DNA from: Oreohelix idahoensis
Taxonomy: Eukaryota; Mollusca; Gastropoda; Stylommatophora; Oreohelicidae
DNA: 64,000 nucleotides
Reading direction: 5' to 3'
NCBI GenBank assembly: GCA_024509875.1
Contig: JAMPIV010019080.1
Location: 186,001 to 250,000 of the forward strand
The notes under the pieces were generated by a model. The model had not been told where the DNA came from. It did not search any database and saw only the letters and a program-made list of their open reading frames with translations. The translations under genes and the position numbers were made by a program. Positions 1 through 12,920 of this stretch are shown piece after piece. Within the stretch, counting starts at the first letter, position 1. The number at the start of each line of letters is the position of its first letter.

Positions 1-1966
<1,966 letters not shown>

Positions 1967-2337
1967 TATTTATTTATTTATAATATATATTTAGAGCAAA
2001 TATATACATTTATGGAGCAAATACCTATAAAAGAATTTTCGCTGGATTTACACCAGCTGGAGCCTTGAATGGGCTAAACCATTGCTTAATTCTTCACAAA
2101 AGGCGACGGACCGATATAAGTTAACAATTGCCCGGCCAAAGCAGCCTGCTCTTGACGTCGTAAATATCTTGCGGAAACTACCTTGGGATAGAAACGTCAT
2201 TACCCTTCTATCTACAACTCTGCCAAGAGTAATCTTGTGCGAAGATAGACACATTTGACGACCCATTTTAGATACTCTTGCGATTTGTCCACTGGTGGAC
2301 CACTTCTGCAGAGCTAAGGGGAAGAAATCCGTGACAG

Positions 2338-2577
2338 TTCTGTCCCTGAGCACAATCTGCTACACAAGTCTTATGTATACATTATAAGGTTGTCCTAGTT
2401 CTGACCTTGAGCACAATCAGCTACATACGTCTTATGTATACATTATAAAGTAGTCCAAGTTCAGTCCCCGAGCAGAACCTGCAACACAAGTCTTATGTAT
2501 ACATTATATGGTAGTCAAAGTTCTGTCCACGAGCACAACCGGCTACACGTCTGCTACATTACAAGGCTGTCGTTGTT
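2338..2577. repeat. 61-bp tandem repeat, four units
   Basis: Units start at 2338, 2399, 2460 and 2521, an exact 61-bp period. Each has TTCTG/TTCAG at its start, a GAGCA-AAC-GCTACA block and, in the first three, TCTTATGTATACATTATA. The fourth is shortened and more diverged. The translation across it is not convincing as a protein. Confidence 0.8.
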
Positions 2578-2880
2578 CTGAAAACCGACATTTATCAGAT
2601 ATGGAAGGCTAACCTAAAACACATTGATAAATGGACAAGACACACACACACACGCACACAACGGGTAGGACCGACAAGTAGACGCCTTGAACAAATAACC
2701 CAGGTCAGGAAGGCTAAACGTAAACTTGTAGAATTTTTGTACGTCACAAAACTGAAAGCAAAAAATATTTAATGTGGAAGAGAATTAAAGAAAATCATTA
2801 AGTTCAAAAAGTTTAGAGGCTAAAAACATGTATTTGTGGTATATATGGCAATATTTCCAATACCATTAGCATCTAATGAA

Positions 2881-3125
2881 AAGGTAAAGGTAACCCCATA
2901 CCGGATATTGCTTTAGGGGGATAAAGTGTTAGAGACTTCACCAAACTACGTCCAGCTTTTTTGAGGTGATAGTGATCAGTTCCTTCCTTGCTGCCTTTGC
3001 TTTCCTAACTCAAAAGAAGAGCCAGGTACCGATTTAGAATTGAGTTGGCTGTTTTCGATCTCAGAACCCCGTAACTGTAAAGCGAGAAGAAAGCACTTTA
3101 ATCTCTTAACCAATAAGACACGACT
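2881..3125 (-). repeat. tRNA-derived SINE, family B, copy 1
   Basis: Homologous along its length to 49231-49462: both share a block around GTGTTAGAGACTTCACCA, GTCCAGC, CAGTTCC-TTCCT-GCTGC and AACTCAAA in the same order. Read on the minus strand, the head near 3060-3125 resembles a pol III promoter, with an A-box-like TTGGTTAAGAGATT and a degenerate B box GGGTTCTGAGATC. The 3' end carries a short TTTACC-type tail. Family name not known to me. Confidence 0.65.
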
Positions 3126-3920
3126 TTCACATCAGAAGTAATGAGCAATGATATCCTGGCAGAGACCAGCGAACAGTGTCAGCAATATAACTCTTGAGAG
3201 TGAAGACATATTTGACAGTTTATTACTATGTGGTGGACAAATCTGAACTAAACTGACAGTCGACTGATATATAAAAGTGGAGTTGAATTATAAACCAAAG
3301 TTTGGAAGAGGATTCAACAATAGACGAGTCAATCACTGGTGACCTTCAGAGATATTGAGCAAACATATACATGAGTCACCATCTTATATTAAACGTCTTT
3401 TTATGTGGGTCAGAAATAAAGATTTATAGTTTTTATACAACAGACGTGCATCGTCACCCACGCCAGCACAAAAAGGCTCCACTTGCTTCAAAAGCCCCCT
3501 TAGTAACCTACTAATCTAACATTATTGATTGTTTTTTTTTAACTTTCCGTCATTATCGATTTTTTTATATTTTTTATATATATTGTATGTACATATGTAT
3601 AACACACCAACACACTACTAGTCCAATACAACAACACATAACACCAAGCAAACCAAAAGCAATACCACCCACACCACACCGCTTATACATTGTAACCGTA
3701 TGGCCGGCACGACCGTAGTAGTGAGGTTAGACGTCACCCTACAGCGCCCATAGACCAGCTAACTTTGTCAATAAACATATAAAATGTATCTAGTGTTTTT
3801 TCTTTTACATTTCTATATATAGTCTAACTGTTGTAATATAAATATTTTGTATAAACAACAACACACAACAACCTACACACAACATACCCGCCATTATTGA
3901 ACTTATATATTACTATATAA

Positions 3921-4178
3921 AAAGGCCCGCGCCACCACAATTCCTTATATAAAAGTCACGCACCACCACAATGCGCCATCACATTTTCCTTATATAAAAG
4001 TCATGTGCCACCACAATGCGCCACCACAATTTCCTTAAATAAAAGTCACACACCACCACAATGCGCCACCAAATTTCCTTATATAAAAAGTCATGCACCA
4101 CCACATCGCACCACCACATTTCCTTATATAAAAGTCACGCGCCACCACAGTGCGCCACCACAGTGGGCCACCACAATT
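3921..4178. repeat. Minisatellite with TATATAAAAG in each unit
   Basis: About five to six imperfect units of roughly 45-60 bp. Each combines CCTTATATAAAAGTCA with CACCACCACAATGCGCCACCA. Frames through it only translate the repeat. The TATA-like motif recurs because it is inside the repeat unit. Confidence 0.75.
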
Positions 4179-4240
4179 ATACCTGTAAAGAACATACCAT
4201 ACTACTTACACTTTTCGTTTCAAATTTTTATTTTTTTGTG

Positions 4241-4522
4241 TTAACGTACGCCTGCTATTACTCGAGATGAGAATCTCAGGTTAGTTAGTTTATCTAACCT
4301 GAGACAGATTTTTACGTGAGTATCTCTTTTTTCCCCTGTACACCGACAGGTGTCATTCAGGCAGATACTCGCCGTCTTCGGAGGGTACCCATTAGAGCTG
4401 GGTCGGCTCAGGAGCCGCCAGTCCAAGTCCCGGTCGACGACATTCGTTCAAATGTACTCGGCCGGGCTTGAACCTGGATCACCCGATCGCCAGTGCAGTG
4501 TGGTAACCATTACACCATAATG
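4241..4522 (-). repeat. tRNA-derived SINE, family A
   Basis: On the minus strand the head at about 4455-4520 has an A-box-like TGGTGTAATGGTTACCA and a perfect B box GGTTCAAGCC, with tRNA-like spacing. A non-tRNA body follows (GTCGTCGACCGGGACTTG, then a CTAATGGGTACCC block). The far end contains a perfect 10-bp inverted repeat, CTCAGGTTAG (4275-4284) and CTAACCTGAG (4294-4303), with a 9-nt loop. The body and the absence of a clover-leaf acceptor stem argue against a functional tRNA gene. Confidence 0.7.
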
Positions 4523-4845
4523 AATACGGTTGAAATGATTAACTGAACACTTTTCGTTTGAATGAAAATCTAAATAGATTTAGCGTGTTTACAGTACTTA
4601 CGCTAATAAAACTGCGTAACTCAACAGTACACTTTTAGTTTGAATGAATCATTCTGATCTGAAATTGACAGTATTTAGTTACAATATCTATTTCTATTAC
4701 TGGTTCCAACCAAAATGGATACAATCTGTGAGACCTAAACTTAAATAAAAGAAAGCATTATGAGCTTTAAATGGTCCTTTTTTTATTATGTAGGAAATTG
4801 TATTTATTTATTTATTTATTATTTTTTTGTTTGTAATGCACAAGT

Positions 4846-4899
4846 TACTTACTTACTTAGTCGTTCCTCTTCTACCGTGAGGTGTAGCGGTGTGTAAGC

Positions 4900-4952
<53 letters not shown>

Positions 4953-5415
4953 CCATACTATTCTGTCGGCTGTCTTCCTCCTGACTTGGTTCCATTCTAG
5001 TCCTCGGTCCTCTAATATTGTCTAATGTTGTCCTCCCAGCGGACTTCGGGTAGTCCTGGAGGTCTGCATCCCTGGCTCTTAGTTTCCCATGCTTGTCATG
5101 GTAGCCGATCTTCTCCCATTCTGCAGACATGACCAAACCATCTCAGATGTGACTGTTCTACTTGGGTCTGCACGGGTTGGGTTTTTAGGCCTTGACGTAT
5201 CGTTTGGTTGCGGAACATGTCTCTTCTTGTTACTTCAACCACCTTCCTCAGATACCTCGTTTTTGAGGTTTGGATCTGGCTTTTGTGGGTTGTAGTCATT
5301 GCCCATGACTCGCATCCGTGTTTCAAGACTGGGACATAGGTGCAGCGGTAAACAGCCATCTTCGTTTTCTTACCAAATTCTCTTTTGCTGAGGAATCCTC
5401 GATTTATGGCTTAAA
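4846..5415 (-). pseudogene. LINE 3' fragment (RT C-terminal region), copy 1
   Basis: The minus strand translates to the C-terminal part of a non-LTR retrotransposon polymerase. A frame at 5096-5415 contains VLKHGCESWAM and LRWFGHVCRMGEDRLP, hallmarks of the region after LINE RT domains. After a frame break the similarity continues to 4849 (WEDNIR-like, then a basic tail). A (GA)n tract at 4900-4950 interrupts the C-terminus. The 3' end is TAAG repeats (TTACTTACTTACTTAG on the plus strand), the same tail as the related copy at 16113-16379. It is 5'-truncated and frameshifted, hence dead. Confidence 0.8.
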
Positions 5416-5419
5416 TTTG

Positions 5420-6214
5420 GTTTTTAAATTTGCTTAAATTTTGACATCAGCCCTGAAGTAACCGATGGACCCAATCTAGGTTGAACGTTGAGTCTTGCTA
5501 AAACGAGGAAAATGTAAAGAAGGCATGGAAGGAATTTTAAGGGATGGAACAGGACAGGAAAGCTTGGTATCCATTTGTTGGTGGCCTGATCTGCGTATTG
5601 AGCTGAACTGTAAAGATAACAACTGGTCATTGTACTTTCTAGGTTTATATATTATTCGACTTGGTACATCTCAAATTTTGGCCGACGTTATGCTAGTGTG
5701 CAGATGGTCAAGAAAATGCGGGCCTAACACCGCATTCCCAATATGCCTCAATGGGCGTGTAACGGGATCCTTTATTTTTCTTTTTTACATCTCAAATTTC
5801 GTCACCACTTGTTTTGCTTTTTTTTTAGCCATCCGTCATAAGCGCTCGATAGAACTGGAAAAAGTAGCACACATCCGGTTTCAGGCCTGTATCATTTTCG
5901 TGTATGTTCCTTACAGAGCATGAATCCGTCACTACAGTGTGTCCGTTTTCAAGCCTTTACGCCCATCGCTAAATGAGACTTCCTATTCTTCTTTGTTCGC
6001 TTTCAGATAACCGCGTCTATTACTCTCACACAGTTTCTCAAATACTTTAGCAAAGGCCATGCTGTCAATCTGTACTTCTTGTGGAGCCTATATTCTTTGA
6101 TGACGTGTTACACTGTTTGCTCATATTTCCCACACGCACACTTGCCTGCGTGCCGGATTTTTTAATCTGTTGAACAAAGAGTATTTGAATCTGCAGTGAC
6201 CAGTTCTCAGTCTG
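5420..6214. other. Intergenic, no gene recognised
   Basis: Unique-looking sequence. A 142-codon plus-strand frame at 5495-5923 has no domain or motif I recognise and mixed composition, so I do not call it. Confidence 0.45.
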
Positions 6215-6322
6215 AAAATGATCACTTGACGTCAACTTCTGAAAATGATCACTTGACGTCATCTTCTGAAAATTATCACTTGGCGTCATCTTCTAAAAAT
6301 GATCACTTGATCTCATCTTTGT
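6215..6322. repeat. 27-bp tandem repeat with CRE-like palindromes
   Basis: Four units of about 27 bp, each with AAAATGATCACTTG. The first two carry TGACGTCA (perfect CRE/ATF palindrome), the third GGCGTCA and the fourth GATCTCA. TGATCA is also palindromic in three units. Whether anything binds here is unknown. Confidence 0.8.
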
Positions 6323-6522
6323 AAGGAGTGGTATACTTCTGTTATACAGGACTCATGATGTTTTCTATGCCACTTTTCTTTGAAACTATATTTTATTTTT
6401 GCTTTTATCTTGTCATTTGTTGCCCTATTTTGAGTCTGCATTTTGCTTTCTCCTTCTTTGGCAAACCTATGTGACTTCTTATTTCTAAAAATGATTGGCA
6501 GCTTAGAGCCATGGGAAAATAA

Positions 6523-6752
6523 CCGACTTACCACAGTAGAACAATGAAGTCAAGTTAGAAACAGCCGACTTACCGCAATGGAACAATAAAGTCAAGCTAG
6601 GAACATCCGACTTGCCACAGTAGAACAATGAAATAAAGTTGTAATCAGCCGACTTACCACAGTAGAGCAATTAAATCAAGATAGACACTGCCGACTTACA
6701 ACAGAAGAACACAGAAGAAGTTAGAAACAGACGACTTACCACAGTAGAATGC
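6523..6752. repeat. 42-bp tandem repeat, about 5.5 units
   Basis: Units begin CCGACTTACCACAGTAGAAC at 6523, with the next at 6565, and continue with variable AATGAAGTCAAGTTAGAA-type sequence. A stray partial unit (CCACAGTAGAACAATGAAGTTA) lies near 8911, beyond the LINE insertion at 6781-8292. Confidence 0.75.
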
Positions 6753-6780
6753 ATGGAGGCAAATATGGGGTCATCCTTAT

Positions 6781-8292
6781 TGTGTTGTGTTGTTCGTCCA
6801 TCACGGGTGATGAAGACCACTCTGTTCATCCAATTATTTAGGAATATGTTAGGTTAGTCTATGGGTACAAAGGTGACTGATGAGCCCGATGCGGGCCTGG
6901 AAGGTTCTCGGACAGTGTGGGCAGGGAATGTTTGCTTCATGTGAAGGTTTTATTACACGGTCCTTTCTAGCTTGTCTCCGCTGATCCGCTGCTGCTCTTC
7001 TGGATGATTCGCATGCCGCTGCACCTTTACGAAGAGATGTGCGCCAAGCAGTTCGGTCTTGCGCAGCAGCTTCCCATGTGTCTGGGTTTATGGCAAAGGT
7101 TTTCAATGACGTTTTTAACGTGTCTTTGAAGCGTTTCTTTTGGCCACCATGGGAGCGTTTACCATTCTGCATCTCACCATAAAAGAGTATCTTTGGCAGT
7201 CGATGGTCTGGCATGCGGACTACATGACCTGCCCAGCGAATCTGTGACTGCATCAGAATAGCATCAATACTAGGGATACCAGCTCTGTCAAGAACGGCGG
7301 TATCCGGGATCTTGTCTTGCCATTTGATGTTCATTATCTTCCTGAGACAGACTGTATGGAAGTGGTTTCGCTTCTTTACATGGCGCCTTTACACAGTCCA
7401 TGTTTCACATGCATATAGCAGCACTAAAGGTATGTTAATCTGTTCACAACATTCAGTTTCTCACCATTAACCTTGATGATTGGCTCAGTATAAACTGAGC
7501 CAGGAGCTGGTTGGTACATGATTTCTGTTTTCTTCGTGTTGATGGTAAGCCCAAAGTTGGCGCAGGCTTCGGAAAATCTATCCACACTATGCTGCAGATC
7601 AGCCTTTGTGCCAGCATTGAGGGCACAATCATCAGCAAACAGAAGATCTCTGATGGTGTGGGATTTGACCTTGGTTTTTGCTTGAAGCCTCCTAAGGTTA
7701 AACAATTTTCCATCAATACGATATCTAATGTCGATTCCTGTGTCCCCGTCTCTAAAAGCATCAGTCAGCATAACAGAAAACATGATACTGAACAGAGTCG
7801 GTGCAAGTACGCACCCTTGTTTAACTCCATTTGAGACGGGGAAAGGCTCTCATAGCTCACCGTTTTCCTGAACTCTAGCCTGCATTCCATCATGCAGTTG
7901 CTGCACTATTGTGATAAATTTCTTTGGGCAGCCGTATTTTGCCATGATCTTCCATAGACCCTCTCTACTGACCGTGTCAAACGCCTTTAACAAGTCGATG
8001 AAAGCTGTGTACAGGTCACAGTGCTGTTCTTGGCATTTTTCTTGTAGCTGCCTTGCAGCGAACACCATATCTGTGGTTCCACGTTCTTTCCGTAATCCAC
8101 ACTGACTTTCAGGTAAAAGACCTTTGTCAAGATGAGCCGTAAGGCGATTCAAAAGGATTCTGGCGAATATCTTCCCAGCGATTGATAAAAGATAGATGCC
8201 TCGATGATTGTTACAGTCTTTACGTTTATATAGATGTATAATTGACGCATCTTTGAGATCGTGTGGGATGGTTTCACTCTGCCACATTTGCT
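6781..8292 (-). mobile_element. 5'-truncated LINE with target-site duplication
   Basis: A minus-strand non-LTR retrotransposon bounded by an exact 11-bp direct repeat, GTCATCCTTAT, at 6770-6780 and 8293-8303. It begins inside the RT fingers, so the endonuclease and most of the 5' part are missing. The 3' end next to the left duplication is an ACAAC-type short-repeat tail. It lies just after the 42-bp tandem array. Confidence 0.85.
6849..8287 (-). pseudogene. LINE reverse transcriptase, frameshifted
   Basis: Three consecutive minus-strand frames (7850-8287, 7424-7783, 6849-7334) together cover a LINE RT from fingers to C-terminus. Visible motifs: NNHRGIYLLSIAGKIFARIL and FIDLLKAFDTV (catalytic motif A, first frame), LLFADDCAL (catalytic FADD, second frame), IRWAGHVVRMPDHRLPK and a C-terminal C2H2 finger CPHCPRTFQ followed by HLCTH (third frame). 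Frame breaks lie at about 7784-7850 and 7335-7424. There is no endonuclease domain. The clade cannot be fixed by eye. Dead copy. Confidence 0.88.
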
Positions 8293-8303
8293 GTCATCCT
8301 TAT

Positions 8304-10386
8304 ATGACCACCAGGAAAGCACAGTGCCATAGTATACAGATGTGTAAGTGAACCTCTGTCTGTGAGGCTAATTACATCCTCATGGACTCTTGAAATCATC
8401 TACACACTACATGGACACACCCCCGCCCCCTAGTGATGAAACATGTTGAGAGCCCAACACTGCCGACTTGGAGGAATCATTTGAGCCCCCGACGTAACTC
8501 ACTTTTACCTGGTCGGCGTCATGCGGGAGGATCTCATTGTGAACCCATAATAGGCAGGAAGAGCTGAATAGTGGCTCTATGTAAGACGTGACAATTACTT
8601 GGGAGAGTCCACAACCAAAGCTCATTATTTTACCCCCAGTTTTTGAAGAGCCCTGTGGATGGCGTGGAATATTCAATATGCCACGCGCTTCTTCTTCCTA
8701 GCTTGTGACCAGATGTCATGTTCCTTTAAATGCAAGCCAAGCTGGAGGAACTAGAGCTTATCACTTCAACTCAACACGTTTTGGAATGGCAGAAAAGCCA
8801 CAGAAAAAGCCTAGATCTACAATGTACATAATATCAAGGACTCTTTAATTTGACAGTGGCTTCAAAACAGCGAGAAGTTCAGCAGTCTTAGTTAAACAAC
8901 AATAACAACCACAGTAGAACAATGAAGTTAATGTGGATTTCTGCTACTAAACAAACTTGATTATAACTATTAATTTAGTTGCTTCGTGCAGTACTCGGGG
9001 ATGTGTGAGGAAACATTCCAAGAATATGTCTACTACACTCTCCATTATGTCGTAAAAGGCAACTAAAATGAGGCTGCACCTGGGGCTGGCCACCTGATCA
9101 TGTAACATAAGTTATTACACTAGCCATCACTGTCAGATCATACCAATGCTTACTGCGAGATTCCTATCGGGGATGCATTGCTCCAGTGGCGGATTCATGT
9201 TCCATAAAGCGCAACAAGGGATAGAATGATGATTAGTTTAGTTCTTCAAGAAATGTTATTTTATTTTATTACGAACAAGTAACCCGCCAAAACATAACGA
9301 TTGTGATAAAATTAACCGTGATACAACGTTAAAATATCTCCAAAGATAAAATGTAGGGATAAAAATAATGCGTAAGCTACTAGAAGACATGATCGCCCAT
9401 GCCGCGGGTCACCACCCGCCATGGAAACTAACTTGCTAGACGTGAAGGCCGCTTTTGCCATACTTAGTCCTTTATTTGAATTCAGCGGCAAAAGCATTAC
9501 AGAAGATGTCTACGAACGATACATGAGCAACAAACAAGCAACAAAAAAAAGAAACCGACAACATAACCTTGAAAGTACTCACGTTTTATCTTAATAATGA
9601 ATTAGTTTAGGAATAGTAAAACGCTAGGGCTGGCCGATGGCGCCATCCTGTGAGCAGGCCGTGAGGGAGAAATAATAATGCTATTCATTTAATACAGACG
9701 GATAGATTAATAAAGAGAGATATTGTACAACAGACTGTGTATGATTCATAATTTCAGCGCGAGCAACTGGCATGTGCATAACAATCGCCGCTATGTCACT
9801 TGAATTTATCATAAAATTGCGGCGCACTTCGTGACGACTCAAGTGCACTAAAATCTAGATTGAATGGACATAGGGAGTGGGAAGTTAGTGGAAAGCTTTG
9901 GTTGCCTAAATATATGACTCGAGAAGAGGCAGAATTCGGTGGAGGAAATTGCCTCAAGTATATTATAATACGCAAGTCAATGTTTGTCTTTGTAAAAAAC
10001 TGCAAGTGTAGAGACATACGGCACCAACAGCATCCAATAAGTACAATACAGAGCTGACAGAGGAGAACGAGGGTGGGTGGGTGGGGTGTGGGGGGAGCAC
10101 TTCCAAATCCAAAATGTGACTTGGTGTCACTTAAATCGCCAAATTCGCCCTTCCACGCCGTTTCTTATGCGAATTCCCAGCTCACCGGCAATGCCACAAA
10201 GCACAATTCGGTGACCTTCCTCGGCCACAAATCCAACAACAAAATTATACTGCAGAAGTCATACCACAGTAACAACATCATAGTATGAGATTCCGCTCAG
10301 GATCAAAATAGTACCCATATTTATGGGGACGCCATCCTCATCAGTACCATGTCATCTACAGTAGTCTAGACACAGTTTTGGCTAAA
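8304..10386. other. Intergenic, no gene recognised
   Basis: Includes an 89-codon minus frame (8407-8676) and several shorter ones without recognisable motifs. A short TCGTAAAAGGCAACTAAAATGAG block near 9050 has a weaker match near 57450, probably a small dispersed-repeat remnant. Confidence 0.45.
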
Positions 10387-10431
10387 CCCCCCGGGGAGGG
10401 GGGGGGGGGGGGGGAGGAGGGGGGGGGGGGG

Positions 10432-10472
<41 letters not shown>

Positions 10473-10502
10473 ACCCCTGGGGGGGGGGGGGGGGGGGGGG
10501 GG
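10387..10502. repeat. G-run/C-run palindrome
   Basis: A short C run, then about 43 bases almost all G (10393-10435), about 43 bases almost all C (10436-10478), then about 24 bases of G. It is both a near-perfect inverted repeat and a strong G-quadruplex/i-motif candidate. Such tracts are badly sequenced, so the length and the switch point may be artefacts. Confidence 0.9.
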
Positions 10503-12762
10503 CATACCCCGCATAAACTGTGTTCTCTAATGCATAATTTCTGGTAAGAAGACTGACGAGTATTTCAAGATGTATATTTTATTTAGTTGTGTATGTAATG
10601 TTTTCGAGTGCATTTGAGATACTGCAAAGCCAGATCATAATCTATCCCTTACAACAAAGTACGCGATTCGCTCGTAGATCCCCCAGCCTCCGGTTCAGGG
10701 TCGATAGGAGACCAAACAAAAAAAAGAATAAAAAAACAAACATTTTTTTTTATAAAAAAATGCTGCCAGCTCCAAGATTAAGAAGGGGGCGGAATCAAAG
10801 TGTTGAGATCAGGTGGAACATAATCACACTATCCTATTCAACTGGCATGGAAGTCTAATGAATACATATTCTCAGAATACATGTAAGTCTATGGGGGAAC
10901 TATTATACTCATGTTGAAGCATACCAACTTGGAGTAATGGATGTGGCTTTATGGTCAGATAGAGATCTGACCCCGACTATGTGTTTTTATTTTTTTGTGT
11001 GGAATGGGGGGGGATGGTGGTGTTGTTAGTTGTAGTGTGAGTGTAAGAAGACGAGTGTGCTGGCGGGAGTGTAGAAGTTCCTGACCCATGGACAGGCTCA
11101 AATACCTATTTATTTCATAACAGTGATTTTTTTAGGTTTGGGTTCACAAAGTTGTTAGTCATATGCTATGATGAAAAATACAAGAGTTGAGGACCACTAC
11201 ATCCGGTGCAGTCGAGATATATTTTTTATGGGAGATGCATGGCCTTAGATAGCCTCCAAGCACGGAGAGGTGGGTGGCAACACGAGATTACCAGCATCGC
11301 AAGAACTACTCAGATCAAAGATACTTGATACGTGCGAGCGTCTGGCCCTGCAGGACCATTTCACCAACATTATTTAATTATACTACACACCAAACTATAA
11401 TTCTCCCTCAATCTAAGAACGATCCATCCATGTTGGGAAAATCAGATACTTGCAAGTTTCTCACCCTATCAGAAAACATGGGCACAATTGTTTTGTGTAC
11501 AGTCATTAGACTGGGAGTGATGAAAGTCGACCCCAACTGCACATCCATATAATCTTCCTCGTCCATGATAAATTAAAAATATAAAACGGGTGTTATAGTG
11601 GTGGGAGTAGTAGATATTAACTCAGTGCTTGTAACCATTCATAATAAGTCAACAACCTTTCATCTTATTATGTCCATATAATTCCACATGGCATTTTCAT
11701 TCATAATTTCTCAAAACCTTTCATATGTTCTACTACCCAAAATAAGAACAGCTTCGGTTCACTAAAAGAACATCTAATAAACTTAAGAAAATTTCTACGA
11801 GTATAAAAAAAATTATAAAACACACTTGAGTTATTAGGTTCAGGTTTGTGTTTATGAATATATAAGTTTATTTAATAATTATTAAGATTAAATAGCTGGG
11901 TGTCGTGTGTTTGTATAATACATACTAATTCACAGGACACCGTCATACATGATTCAGGTACCAAGATTGCGAGATGACCGTTAACCAGTAGGGGCCACAT
12001 TCATTAGTAAAAAAGAGATAAAGGTGTCAGAGGTCGATAAGTGGTAGCCGATAGAAGGGGCATTACTTAGTAAAATTCAATTCACGAGCTATATTTATCT
12101 GCACAGGAGCCTTCATCAGGCTGACACTTAACATGATGGCATCCACAAGCAAGGAGTAATATCCATCAACCATAGCAATACCATCAAAATCCACTAACAA
12201 CGATGAACAAGTTATTGTTGTATGCTCATTCTACTAGATACACGCAACTGCATGCCCTGGATACAGGCATTGATGAGATTTGTGGTCATTTATCCACTCG
12301 CGTTTCAGCAGTTCAGGCTTCATTGCTCTTTGTACATCAGACTTACCGCGTTGACCGTTAATGTCAAGATCTTTGGTACAATACAGCTGTAAACAAAAAG
12401 GAATATTTCTTATAACGCACTGAACAGCACAACATGAAAAGATGGTTCTATGAAAGATGATTTGCATACGACGGGGGGAGACAGGTGTTTAATTTAAGCT
12501 TACGAAACAGTGCAGTGTGGCGCCGTTTCCTAGCATTTTCTCTAGACAACATTTGGTTGGCGGATTCGCTCATTGTTCGTTATAGGTGGCCGTCTCACTC
12601 AGGACAATTAGTAAAAAGCGAGGAACCCCTTATCTTTTTTTTATTTTTTTTTGCGAAGGGCGTACACCAACAGAGGGCATGAAGGCAGTTCTGCTTAGTT
12701 GAAAAGGAAAGCATTTCTTCAGAAGGCATAAGATTAATATTCAACTGTATCATTATAAAACA
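10503..12762. other. Intergenic, no gene recognised
   Basis: AT-rich with short poly-A and poly-T tracts. No frame shows a recognisable domain. Confidence 0.45.
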
Positions 12763-12799
12763 GTGAAGGTTTTTATAGCTTCAACAGGTAATCAATCCG

Positions 12800-12920
12800 T
12801 CATCGATCATGCATCAACATGGCAATCTCATTATCATCAACGTCATCCAGTGTCATCAACATCACCATCAATCAATACAACTTCATCAGCCATCAATCAA
12901 CCATCATCGACCCATCACCA
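12800..12920. repeat. ATCA/CATCA-rich low-complexity tract
   Basis: Imperfect tetra- and pentanucleotide repeats of ATCA and CATCA; overlapping frames merely translate this. Confidence 0.7.

Noticed and set aside
4455..4520. tRNA gene on the minus strand
   Set aside because: A and B boxes are present but the sequence continues into a non-tRNA body; better explained as a SINE head. The same reasoning applies to 47610-47688 and 15592-15665.
9046..9075. Short match to 57450-57475 (GGC-ACTAAAATGAG)
   Set aside because: About 20 bases with mismatches; not enough to define a repeat.
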